Shown here piece after piece: positions 1-6,208 of a stretch of DNA of 7,404 nucleotides. The notes under the pieces were generated by a model that saw only the letters and a program-made list of their open reading frames with translations, made no database searches and had not been told where the DNA came from. Position 1 is the first letter of the stretch, and every line of letters starts with the position of its first letter. A program made the translations under genes and the position numbers. The stretch is from Bacillota bacterium (GTDB lineage: Bacteria; Bacillota; UBA4882; UBA10575): positions 12,617-20,020 of the forward strand of contig DOID01000066.1 in the NCBI GenBank assembly GCA_003511465.1, in the 5' to 3' direction.

Positions 1-407
1 GCCGCTAAGGGGCCAACCGGTGCCCCTTTAAAAAAGGCCACCCCTAAGACAGTTCCAATCACTAGCCCAATCATTACCTCCGGATTCAAGTGTAGCAAAT
101 TCAAGCCTTGCCCACAAAGATAAGCGGCGAGGATCCCTCCCACTATCGCGACTAAACCGGCCGGTGACACCAACATTTGGCATAATTCCTTGCCGCCGAT
201 TTTGTCTTTAGTCAAAGGGACCATCACCGCGATTAATAAAAAAAGCAACCCCCACTGTAAAGCATGCTTTTCTACACTATTTAAAAGCGCCGGACTGTCC
301 AAAAGTTTGATTACCAACAGGGTTCCGGCGCTGGCCGCCACCAAACTATTGCCAAAAAGCAGACCGATGACGAGCAAAGAAAAAAGGACCAAGTTAGCCT
401 TTAGCAT
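1..407 (-). CDS. UPF0756 (DUF441) membrane protein, YtwI/YeaL-like, C-terminus cut by window edge
   Basis: This partial gene runs off the left edge; 135 codons are visible of a family that is usually about 150 residues. It encodes a very hydrophobic integral membrane protein with likely membrane segments near residues 5-35 (one or two passes), 51-66, 82-98 and 110-126. Family features visible are SPAGLVAIVGGILAAYL around residue 81, NPEV at 108-111 and the closing GTVLGVAFFKGAPVGPL at 118-134, which match the UPF0756 signature. The molecular function of the family is not established. The ATG at 407 is preferred because GGGGTG lies 6 nt upstream; a GTG at 416 in the same frame is the alternative and adds three residues. 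It follows murA after a 183 bp gap with no clear terminator, so co-transcription is possible but unproven. Confidence 0.85.
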   Translation of the reverse strand, partial: MLKANLVLFSLLVIGLLFGNSLVAASAGTLLVIKLLDSPALLNSVEKHALQWGLLFLLIAVMVPLTKDKIGGKELCQMLVSPAGLVAIVGGILAAYLCGQGLNLLHLNPEVMIGLVIGTVLGVAFFKGAPVGPLA

Positions 408-453
408 CTTTTTCACCCCGCCCCACAAATTTATGACGGAGAGCAGCTAAATA

Positions 454-506
454 TGCCTACCTTTGTCCTCTTCGCTTTAGCTTTGCTTTTTCGTAGCAAA
501 TAGGCA
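454..506 (-). other. Candidate RNA secondary structure between murA and the UPF0756 gene
   Basis: In the 183 bp gap after murA, the minus-strand transcript can form an outer 6 bp stem (UGCCUA, 506-501, with UAGGCA, 459-454). Inside it is a 6 bp hairpin (UUUGCU, 500-495, with AGCAAA, 487-482, loop ACGAAAA). The two stems abut on the 5' side and are separated by 22 nt on the 3' side. No U-tract follows, so this is not an ordinary intrinsic terminator. I could not match it to a known riboswitch class. The stems are short and may be chance. Confidence 0.25.
473..502. repeat. Two-block intergenic repeat, copy 1 (with 12 nt insert)
   Basis: On the plus strand, CGCTTTAGC (473-481) and TAGCAAATA (494-502) flank a 12 nt segment. 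The same two 9-mers occur in the same order and orientation in the prkC-rsgA gap at 4329-4337 and 4339-4347, separated there by a single C. Both copies are intergenic. This could be a small dispersed element or a coincidence. Confidence 0.3.
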
Positions 507-590
507 CCCTTGGATTACTGAGCCGGTTCAGAGTGGTGTTCTTTGATGACTTGAATTTCTTGGCCAAATATTTCTTAAGCTCAGCGGAGG

Positions 591-1871
591 TTAGATTACT
601 TCTTTGCAATCCTCGGTAGTATGGAGCCTTTCGATCTCAGCCCCTACTCCTTGGAGTTTTTCCACAATTTTTTCATAACCCCGGTCGATCACTTCAACAC
701 CGGAGACTAAAGTTACCCCTTCGGCCGCCAGTCCGGCAATGACCAGCGCGGCTCCAGCCCGTAAATCCGTAGTTTCCACCGGTGCCCCGCTCAGTACGGG
801 GACTCCTTTAATGATCGCCCGGTCCCGATCTACCTTTACATCGGCACCCATCCGCGTCAGTTCATCCAAATACCGAAAACGATTATCAAAAACGGTTTCC
901 CGAATAATACCTGTCCCGTTCGCAATCGACATCAAAACCCCAAAGGGTTGCTGTAAATCAGTGGGGAAGCCCGGGTAGGGAGCTGTTTCCAAATCGGTGC
1001 TTTGTAGCGGTTCTTTCGCCACCACCCGAATCGAGGTCTCCCCGACTTCTACCACGGTTCCGGTCTCGCGTAATTTCATAATCGGTGTGCGGAGGTGATC
1101 CGGCATGACATTCTCCAAAACCGCATCGCCACCGGTCGCGGCAATGGCCATCATGTAGGTACCGGCTTCAATCCGGTCCGGAATAATCGCATGTTCGGAT
1201 CCTTTCAACTTCTTCATCCCATGAATCCGGATGACCTCGGTTCCGGCCCCCCGAATCCGGGCACCCATCGAATTAAGCAAGACAGCCAAATCCACAATTT
1301 CCGGCTCTTTAGCCGCGTTTTCCAGGACAAAAACCCCCGGGGTCAGACTGGCTAAATACATCAAGTTGATCGTAGTACCAACACTGCTCCGATTAATAAA
1401 AAAACGGTTCTCCGTCCCTGTTCCCATTCTGGCTTTCATTAGACCGTGTTCAATACTGACCTCCGCCCCTAGCGCTTGGAATCCTTTAATATGAAAATCC
1501 ACCGGACGCGGACCGAGGAAACAGCCCCCTGGCAGCGGTATCTCCGCCTCCTTGAGGCGGGCTAACATTAACCCCGCAATATAAAAAGACCCCCTGATTT
1601 TACGCGCTAATTCGTAGGGGATCGGGGCTGGCCGCAGCCCGGAACCGTTAATCAACACCCGGCCGGGAGCTTGTTCCTCAACTTTAACTCCTACTGCGCG
1701 CAGGATCTCCGCAAGCACGACCGCATCCAGATCCTGAGGAAAATTAGTCAATACTACATCTTCTTCACCTAACGCCGCTCCAACCATCAAGGCCAGACTA
1801 CTGTTCTTGGAACCGCTGATGCGAATTCCTCCACTTAAGTTTTTACTCCCTTGAATGCGGAAAAAGGACAT
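591..1871 (-). CDS. murA: UDP-N-acetylglucosamine 1-carboxyvinyltransferase MurA
   Basis: This cytoplasmic enzyme transfers enolpyruvate from phosphoenolpyruvate to UDP-GlcNAc, the first committed step of peptidoglycan synthesis and the target of fosfomycin. At 426 residues it has the usual full length. Visible residues, with E. coli equivalents known from the family, are K22-N23 in GSKNSS, the catalytic loop cysteine C117 in PGGCFLGPRP (E. coli C115), R122 (R120), DRIEAGT at 232-238, D305 in FPTDLQQPF, and R397 in DRGYEKI. Because the loop residue is Cys and not Asp, fosfomycin sensitivity would be expected. The ATG at 1871 directly follows the TGA of the IreB gene, and its ribosome binding site GAGGGGG (1883-1877) lies inside that gene, so translation is probably coupled. 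The KN-SS context in place of the common KN-AA is a mild divergence. Many Bacillota carry two MurA paralogues; I cannot tell which this is. Confidence 0.97.
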   Translation of the reverse strand: MSFFRIQGSKNLSGGIRISGSKNSSLALMVGAALGEEDVVLTNFPQDLDAVVLAEILRAVGVKVEEQAPGRVLINGSGLRPAPIPYELARKIRGSFYIAGLMLARLKEAEIPLPGGCFLGPRPVDFHIKGFQALGAEVSIEHGLMKARMGTGTENRFFINRSSVGTTINLMYLASLTPGVFVLENAAKEPEIVDLAVLLNSMGARIRGAGTEVIRIHGMKKLKGSEHAIIPDRIEAGTYMMAIAATGGDAVLENVMPDHLRTPIMKLRETGTVVEVGETSIRVVAKEPLQSTDLETAPYPGFPTDLQQPFGVLMSIANGTGIIRETVFDNRFRYLDELTRMGADVKVDRDRAIIKGVPVLSGAPVETTDLRAGAALVIAGLAAEGVTLVSGVEVIDRGYEKIVEKLQGVGAEIERLHTTEDCKEVI

Positions 1872-2126
1872 TCAAACCCCCTCACTTTCCAGATAATGCC
1901 GGACTAGTTCTTCGAGAATCTGATCACGATCCAATTTTCGGATTAAAACACGAGCGTTTTTATGGCTGGTGATATAAGCCGGGTCTCCGGAAAGCAGATA
2001 ACCAACAATCTGATCCAGTGGGTCATAACCTTTTTCCGTTAAAGCGGCGCACACCTCTTTCAGTACCTTTCTGACCTCCAACCGGTCCTCATCTTTCGGC
2101 GCAAAGCGGATGGTCTGGTCATTCAT
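1872..2126 (-). CDS. ireB: IreB/ReoM family regulatory protein (UPF0297)
   Basis: This is a small cytoplasmic protein of 84 residues, normal for the family. The conserved core EKGYDPLDQIVGYLLSGDPA at 31-50, followed by ARVLIRKLDRDQILEELV, is diagnostic. IreB (Enterococcus) and ReoM (Listeria) are substrates of the PASTA kinase; in Listeria, phosphorylation of ReoM at Thr7 controls ClpCP-dependent turnover of MurA. Here the N-terminus is MNDQTIRF, so Thr5 lines up with that threonine (DETVRF in E. faecalis). The second upstream Thr known in Enterococcus IreB is missing. The reading frame stays open upstream to a GTG at 2234, but homology begins at the ATG at 2126, which has a perfect AGGAGG 8 nt upstream. 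The stop TGA abuts the murA ATG. In most Bacillota this gene sits with ruvX and alaS, so its position beside murA is unusual. Confidence 0.95.
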   Translation of the reverse strand: MNDQTIRFAPKDEDRLEVRKVLKEVCAALTEKGYDPLDQIVGYLLSGDPAYITSHKNARVLIRKLDRDQILEELVRHYLESEGV

Positions 2127-2181
2127 AGGCTTTACCTCCTTCCGCACTGAGAGCCTATTCCCTGCACCAAGCATCTCAGTG
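2125..2181 (-). promoter_or_regulatory. Candidate pseudoknot over the ireB ribosome binding site and start codon
   Basis: In the minus-strand RNA, CACUGAGA (2181-2174) is perfectly complementary to UCUCAGUG (2152-2145), giving an 8 bp stem. AUAGGC (2158-2153), in the loop of that stem, is perfectly complementary to GCCUAU (2130-2125), whose last two bases are the AU of the ireB start codon. The two stems are immediately adjacent (0 nt between 2153 and 2152), as in an H-type pseudoknot suited to coaxial stacking. The 14 nt loop crossing the first stem (2144-2131) carries the AGGAGG. The pairings are read directly; folding and regulatory function are inferred. Confidence 0.4.
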
Positions 2182-2234
2182 GAAACATTTGTCGCTTGAG
2201 TACTATTATTTGTCATTTTCCAAAAGAAACACAC

Positions 2235-2711
2235 CTAAGAAGCAAGTTCATCTTTCTTCAGGAAAAGATTAAGTTCGATTTTTCCAGCGGCAATAGTAAT
2301 CGGCACGGCTAATGCAGTGTTGATGTGTTTAAGGAAATCAGGGACTTTCCCGTCGGCAAGCAGGAGTGGGGGGGTGATATTACAGTGGTAACCTACTTCG
2401 GACAGGTTTGTACTGGCCGTTCCGACAATAATGTTCTTCAATTCACTGAGCGCGCTCTTTCCCATCTCATTGATGGCCGGATTCTTTACGCCCAGCATTT
2501 GCCCAATAATATTTTTCGCTGTAGCTTGATCCATACCACAGATCACCTGCCCTTGCAGGTCGCCTAAAACTCCAACCAATACCATAATTTCATATTTGGT
2601 CAATGGATCAGCGTTAAAAAAGGGTTTACCTGTTTCGACGTTCGGATCTAGCATCATCGCCATGACACTATGCACGGCACGGACAAAGGAATCTATATGT
2701 TGAAAAGTCAT
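2235..2711 (-). CDS. CheX-like CheC-family phosphatase
   Basis: This 158-residue cytoplasmic protein matches the CheX type of the CheC/CheX/FliY phosphatases, which remove phosphate from CheY-P or other response-regulator receiver domains. Shared features with CheX are the N-terminal helix, a central VGVLGDLQGQVICGM strand region (residues 46-60), the helix SALSELKNIIVG bearing the ExxN signature as E90 and N93, NITPPLLL at 111-118, and a C-terminal strand KIELNLFL. Both catalytic residues of the ExxN motif are present, so activity is plausible. The ATG at 2711 has GGGGG 7 nt upstream, in the 17 bp gap after rpe. No chemotaxis gene is visible in the window, and the flanking genes concern cell-wall signalling and central metabolism. 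Its partner may therefore be a non-chemotaxis receiver protein; that is inference. Confidence 0.85.
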   Translation of the reverse strand: MTFQHIDSFVRAVHSVMAMMLDPNVETGKPFFNADPLTKYEIMVLVGVLGDLQGQVICGMDQATAKNIIGQMLGVKNPAINEMGKSALSELKNIIVGTASTNLSEVGYHCNITPPLLLADGKVPDFLKHINTALAVPITIAAGKIELNLFLKKDELAS

Positions 2712-2728
2712 GTTTTTACCCCCTTCTT

Positions 2729-3400
2729 TTAGTCCTCGTCTTCATTGCCCAGACGTTTCAGGTTCGCAATGATCTGGGCGGGGTCCTGCTTGTTCTTAAA
2801 CAGATATGTTCCGGCCACTAAAAAATCGGCCCCCGCAGCAATTACCTCAGGGGCGGTCTCACCGTTAATGCCACCATCCACCCCGATTCGGCAGTTTAAA
2901 TCAGCCTCGGCCACTACTTTTCGTAGCTTTTCAATTTTCGGAAGCACTCCCCGGATCAAACGCTGTCCGCCAAACCCCGGATTCACCGTCATTAATAAGA
3001 CAATGCTTAGATCCGGAAGGACCAGATCAAGCGAATTAAGGGGTGTAGCAGGATTCAAGGCAACTCCGGCTTCCAGACCGGAATCCTTAATCGATTGCAC
3101 CAGACGGTGCAGATGGACCGTGGCTTCAGGATGCACAATCACCCGGGAGACTCCGGCCTCCGCAAAAGGGGCGATATAGTTTTCTTGATTTTCCACCATC
3201 AAATGGGCTTCAAACGGGAGCTTAGAGTGGGCTCTAAGTGCCTCCGCCACCGCAGGCCCAAAGGATAGGTTTGGGACAAAATGCCCGTCCATAATATCAA
3301 GATGAAGCCAATCAGCAGTCTCTACTTTTTCTACTTCTAAACGGAGCTGTGCAAAATCAGCGTTTAGGATCGAAGGAGCCACTTGGATGCTTACAATCAT
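2729..3400 (-). CDS. rpe: Ribulose-phosphate 3-epimerase
   Basis: This enzyme interconverts D-ribulose 5-phosphate and D-xylulose 5-phosphate in the pentose phosphate pathway, as a cytoplasmic metal-dependent TIM barrel. The 223 residues match the family length. Motifs in order are the N-terminal APSILNADF strand, HLDIMDGHFVPN at 33-44 with metal ligand H33 and catalytic D35, H66 in AHLMV, MTVNPGFGGQ at 137-146, and VDGGI at 174-178 with the second catalytic Asp D175, then the phosphate-binding AGTYLF near 196-201. The ATG at 3400 is chosen because AGGAG lies 6 nt upstream, inside the last codons of rsgA. A TTG at 3406 is in frame but would leave no spacing to that site. The rsgA stop ends 2 nt before the ATG, so the two are probably translationally coupled. 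The rsgA-rpe order is the same as in Bacillus. Confidence 0.97.
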   Translation of the reverse strand: MIVSIQVAPSILNADFAQLRLEVEKVETADWLHLDIMDGHFVPNLSFGPAVAEALRAHSKLPFEAHLMVENQENYIAPFAEAGVSRVIVHPEATVHLHRLVQSIKDSGLEAGVALNPATPLNSLDLVLPDLSIVLLMTVNPGFGGQRLIRGVLPKIEKLRKVVAEADLNCRIGVDGGINGETAPEVIAAGADFLVAGTYLFKNKQDPAQIIANLKRLGNEDED

Positions 3401-3402
3401 AA

Positions 3403-4314
3403 TCAACTCCTTTGTTTACGGTTACCTCTGGTCCGCGGATTTTGCCAATTGGTACGATTTTTTAATTCCGCAAGAAAGGTCAAGTAATGTTCGTAGCGCC
3501 AAGCATCAATCTGACCGGCGGTCACCGCCGCTTTTACCGCGCAATCCGGTTCTTGTTGATGCAGACAGCCCTGAAACCGGCAATCTGGTTCAAATCGGCT
3601 AAACTCAGGGAAACAGGACGAAAGCTCCTCAGGGGGAATGAAATCCAAATCTAACTGGGTAAAGCCGGGAGTGTCAAAGATAAAACCATTCCCTTCCGGC
3701 AAGGGCAACAACCTTACTTCACGGGTGGTATGACGTCCCCGTCCGATTTTGGCGCTAACCGCCCCGGTCTCTTGGGCCAAATCTGGAGCAATCAGATTGA
3801 TCAAAGCAGACTTGCCAACCCCGGAGGGCCCGGCCAGCGTAGTTGTTTCACCCCGAAAGGACGTCAACAAGGAGTCTTTTCCTACCAAACTTTTCGTACT
3901 GGTGCAAAGAACCGCATATCCTATTTTTCGGTAAGGTTCGGCATTTCCTTCAGCAGTCTTTTCATCAACTAAATCTGTTTTATTGAAGATAATCACCGTT
4001 GGGAGGTTGTAGGCCTCTAACATCACCAAAAAGCGATCGATTAATAGATAGTTATAATCAGGATTTTTATGCGCAAAAACCAAACCAACCTGCGTAATAT
4101 TGGAAACCAACGGGCGCTTTAGAAAGTTACGCCGCCGGTGAATCCCCTCAATAACTCCCTGGTCCGGAGGGATTAATTGAAATTCAACCACATCACCAAC
4201 GACCAAGCCATCGGCGCGTAATTTACCCCGGGGTACCCCCGTAATCGTCCGCCCTTCGTGATCATTGATATAGTAAAAACCCCCAATGATTCTGGTGATT
4301 CGCCCAACCGGCAA
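3403..4314 (-). CDS. rsgA: Small ribosomal subunit biogenesis GTPase RsgA
   Basis: This circularly permuted GTPase acts in late maturation of the 30S subunit, and in Bacillus (as CpgA) also affects cell-wall synthesis and is a known PrkC substrate. The 303 residues contain, in order, an N-terminal OB-fold (about 1-68) and the permuted GTPase motifs: NKTD (111-114, G4), GPSGVGKS (162-169, G1), GRGRHTT (191-197, G2) and DTPG (214-217, G3). A C-terminal zinc site follows with C245, C250, H252 and C258. All key residues are intact. The start is a TTG at 4314, supported by GGGAGGAG ending 5 nt upstream and by the N-terminus PVGRITRIIGGFYYI, which fits the family. The last residues, a basic NRKQRS tail, encode the ribosome binding site of rpe. 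The 40 bp gap from prkC suggests co-transcription with the kinase. Confidence 0.97.
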   Translation of the reverse strand: MPVGRITRIIGGFYYINDHEGRTITGVPRGKLRADGLVVGDVVEFQLIPPDQGVIEGIHRRRNFLKRPLVSNITQVGLVFAHKNPDYNYLLIDRFLVMLEAYNLPTVIIFNKTDLVDEKTAEGNAEPYRKIGYAVLCTSTKSLVGKDSLLTSFRGETTTLAGPSGVGKSALINLIAPDLAQETGAVSAKIGRGRHTTREVRLLPLPEGNGFIFDTPGFTQLDLDFIPPEELSSCFPEFSRFEPDCRFQGCLHQQEPDCAVKAAVTAGQIDAWRYEHYLTFLAELKNRTNWQNPRTRGNRKQRS

Positions 4315-4328
4315 TTTATCTCCTCCCG

Positions 4329-4347
4329 CGCTTTAGCCTAGCAAATA
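4329..4347. repeat. Two-block intergenic repeat, copy 2 (compact)
   Basis: CGCTTTAGC (4329-4337) and TAGCAAATA (4339-4347) lie in the 40 bp prkC-rsgA gap, just upstream of the rsgA ribosome binding site. The same two 9-mers, 12 nt apart, occur in the gap after murA at 473-502. The compact form lacks the small hairpin present in the other copy. Confidence 0.3.
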
Positions 4348-4354
4348 CAGACTA

Positions 4355-6079
4355 CTAATTGCCTCCCGACCCGAATTGAAATTCGGAGGTTACTCCGTGG
4401 TACGCACTGCTATTGGTCTCTACCGTCGGTTCCGAATTTACTCCGGCCGGACCGGAACTGACGGTGAAGCTCATCTCGGTATTCAAGGGAACCACTTCCC
4501 CGGGAAGGGGGCGTTGGTCCAAGATATTACCTTTAAGGTACGGACTGGTTTGGTAAACCACGGAATTGTTAAAGACAAGACCTAAACTGGCCAGTTCCGA
4601 TTGGACCTTCACCAGCGGGACGCCGATAAAATTCGGTACTTCCACGTATTCCGGTCCAAGACTACGGTAGATATCAACCGCTGCGCCCTTCTGAATTTTA
4701 GTCTTGGGGGCCGGCTTCTGCCGGACAACACGGTCCTTCGGGATATTCCGATTACTTTCGGAGTAGACATCGCCCTTTTTTAGTCCTGCTTGGTCCAAGA
4801 GAATTTCAGCTTCAATCAAAGTTTTCCCGGTTAAATCCGGAACCGGGATCGTCTCAATCCCCGAACTTAAAACCACGTCAAGTACCCGACCCCGCCGCAC
4901 AATCATCCCAGCCTTGGGAACCTGGGAAAGTACGCCGTCAGGTTGGACTGTTTCATTGTTTTCCCGTTTCACCACATTCAAATTCAAACCGTGATCATGG
5001 GCAATTTTCTCTGCTTCGCTAAAAGCAAAGCCTACTAAATCAGGAACCGTCACTTCCGGACGGGAGGGGATCAAATATAAATAGCCCACTCCGGCCAGGA
5101 CCAAGGCCATCAGGAGAGAAGCCAGCACCATGCTAAAGTTAAGAAACCGCTTTTTGAATGACACCGGTTCCGGAGGCGGATTCGGAGCTGAAAGCGCTTC
5201 TTGTTCCAGCGACAATTCCAAAACCTGCGTCGGATAATCTTCGATCCCATTCAGATCAGGATTTAATCCTAAAATCTCCTGAAGCTCTTTACTTAATACC
5301 AACGCTGATGGATATCGTTGATCCAAATCCTTCGCCAGCGCACGCTTTAGTACTTCCAACACCTTTTTGGGATAGTTCGCGGCAATGCGATCAAAAAGCG
5401 GTGGCTCCTCCTGTAAATGTTTCAATGCAATCGCGATCGGGCTTTCTCCTTGAAAAGGCACTTCTCCGGTCAACATCTCATATAAAATGCAGCCCAGCGA
5501 GTAAAGATCGGACTGGGGACCAACGGGGATCCCTTTTGCCTGTTCGGGAGAGAAATATTGCACCGACCCCATGATGACACCGGTTTGCGTATAACCACTA
5601 GCCGTAATCGCCCGCGCAATTCCGAAGTCGGTCACCTTAACCATTCCTTCAGTGGTCATCAGAATGTTGTGGGGTTTAATATCCCGGTGCACAATGTTAT
5701 GCTCGTGGGCATGCCGGAGCGCTTCACTAATTTGCAGTGTTATTCTGAACGCCTGGTTTAAAGGAAGCGGTGCTTCTTTATTAATCAATTCTTTGAGGTT
5801 ATGGCCGGCAATATACTCCATTACAATGTAATGGATCTCACCTTCCTGCCCCACATCAAAAATATTAACGATATTCGGATGGGAGAGACTACCCGCCGCC
5901 TGTGCTTCCCGGCGAAACCGTTCAACAAATTCCCGGTCGGATGAATACTGCGCCCGGAGAACCTTGATGGCTACCACCCGTTGCAACAGAGTACATTCGG
6001 CCTTATAAACTAAGGCCATTCCGCCCTCACCAATTAGTTCGATAATTTTATATCTATTGCCCAATAGACGTCCGATCAC
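4355..6079 (-). CDS. prkC: PASTA-domain serine/threonine protein kinase PrkC
   Basis: This membrane kinase senses cell-wall fragments or lipid II and phosphorylates proteins on Ser/Thr. The 574 residues comprise an N-terminal kinase domain (about 9-270): glycine loop GEGGMA from G17, lysine K39 in VAIK, HRDIKPHN at 131-138 with catalytic D133, and DFG at 151-153. The activation loop TQTGVIMGSVQYFSPEQ has likely autophosphorylation sites T164 and T166. A juxtamembrane linker follows, one transmembrane helix (about 314-337), and three extracellular PASTA repeats (about 341-407, 409-474, 477-543). The last 30 residues are Ser/Thr/Gly-rich. The start is set at GTG 6079, with GAGGTG 6 nt upstream and a typical MIGRLLGNRY start; an in-frame GTG at 6088 overlaps that ribosome binding site. 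The phosphatase gene precedes it, and putative substrates (FHA protein, RsgA, IreB) are encoded around it. Confidence 0.97.
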   Translation of the reverse strand: MIGRLLGNRYKIIELIGEGGMALVYKAECTLLQRVVAIKVLRAQYSSDREFVERFRREAQAAGSLSHPNIVNIFDVGQEGEIHYIVMEYIAGHNLKELINKEAPLPLNQAFRITLQISEALRHAHEHNIVHRDIKPHNILMTTEGMVKVTDFGIARAITASGYTQTGVIMGSVQYFSPEQAKGIPVGPQSDLYSLGCILYEMLTGEVPFQGESPIAIALKHLQEEPPLFDRIAANYPKKVLEVLKRALAKDLDQRYPSALVLSKELQEILGLNPDLNGIEDYPTQVLELSLEQEALSAPNPPPEPVSFKKRFLNFSMVLASLLMALVLAGVGYLYLIPSRPEVTVPDLVGFAFSEAEKIAHDHGLNLNVVKRENNETVQPDGVLSQVPKAGMIVRRGRVLDVVLSSGIETIPVPDLTGKTLIEAEILLDQAGLKKGDVYSESNRNIPKDRVVRQKPAPKTKIQKGAAVDIYRSLGPEYVEVPNFIGVPLVKVQSELASLGLVFNNSVVYQTSPYLKGNILDQRPLPGEVVPLNTEMSFTVSSGPAGVNSEPTVETNSSAYHGVTSEFQFGSGGN

Positions 6080-6089
6080 TATTTTCACC

Positions 6090-6185
6090 TCAATGGGCCG
6101 AAAAACCCCAGTAATACGAAATAATCATCAAACCGATCGCGGCCATGTTATAGCCAAAATAAGCTTTTCTCCATAAACAAACCAA
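6090..6185 (-). CDS. Possible micro-protein with one membrane segment
   Basis: In the 129 bp prpC-prkC gap, a frame from TTG 6185 (or TTG 6197) to TGA 6090-6092 would encode 31 (or 35) residues. It has a basic patch, WRKAYF, followed by a hydrophobic stretch from NMAAIGLMIISYYWGF that could span a membrane. The stop codon overlaps the GAGGTG ribosome binding site of prkC, as expected for translational coupling. Against it, the ribosome binding site is poor (AGG only 3 nt before TTG 6185), no strong start exists, and I recognise no family. An ATG at 6146 would leave only 18 residues. Confidence 0.25.
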   Translation of the reverse strand: MVCLWRKAYFGYNMAAIGLMIISYYWGFSAH

Positions 6186-6208
6186 ATTCCTGCCCAAAAA
6201 GCAGACGT

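Noticed and set aside
454..506. Cyclic-di-GMP (GEMM) riboswitch, suggested by GCAAAGCUA in the RNA
   Set aside because: Only a short string is shared; the second stem, tetraloop receptor and overall length of that class are not present.
454..613. Lysine-rich frame of about 50 codons on the minus strand, from a TTG inside the end of murA into the following gap
   Set aside because: No ATG/GTG start, no usable ribosome binding site, and no recognisable family; low-complexity basic composition looks like chance.
2127..2234. Longer IreB frame starting at GTG 2234, adding 36 residues
   Set aside because: The added residues have no family counterpart, while ATG 2126 has a perfect AGGAGG 8 nt upstream and gives the normal family length and N-terminus.
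2127..2234. SigA promoter before ireB, suggested by AATAAT and TTGGAA strings
   Set aside because: No pair of hexamers with suitable spacing; the AT-rich tract alone is not enough.
739..3179. Open frames on the plus strand opposite murA, cheX-like and rpe
   Set aside because: They lie antisense to genes with complete, recognisable protein families and encode low-complexity shadow sequences without motifs.
3401..3406. TTG 3406 as the rpe start
   Set aside because: The AGGAG would abut this TTG with no spacing, whereas ATG 3400 has 6 nt spacing.
6080..6088. GTG 6088 as the prkC start
   Set aside because: This GTG is part of the GAGGTG ribosome binding site of GTG 6079, which also gives the typical PrkC N-terminus.
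6089..6208. SigA promoter before prkC, suggested by TATAAC on the minus strand
   Set aside because: No acceptable -35 hexamer is found at 16-18 nt spacing.
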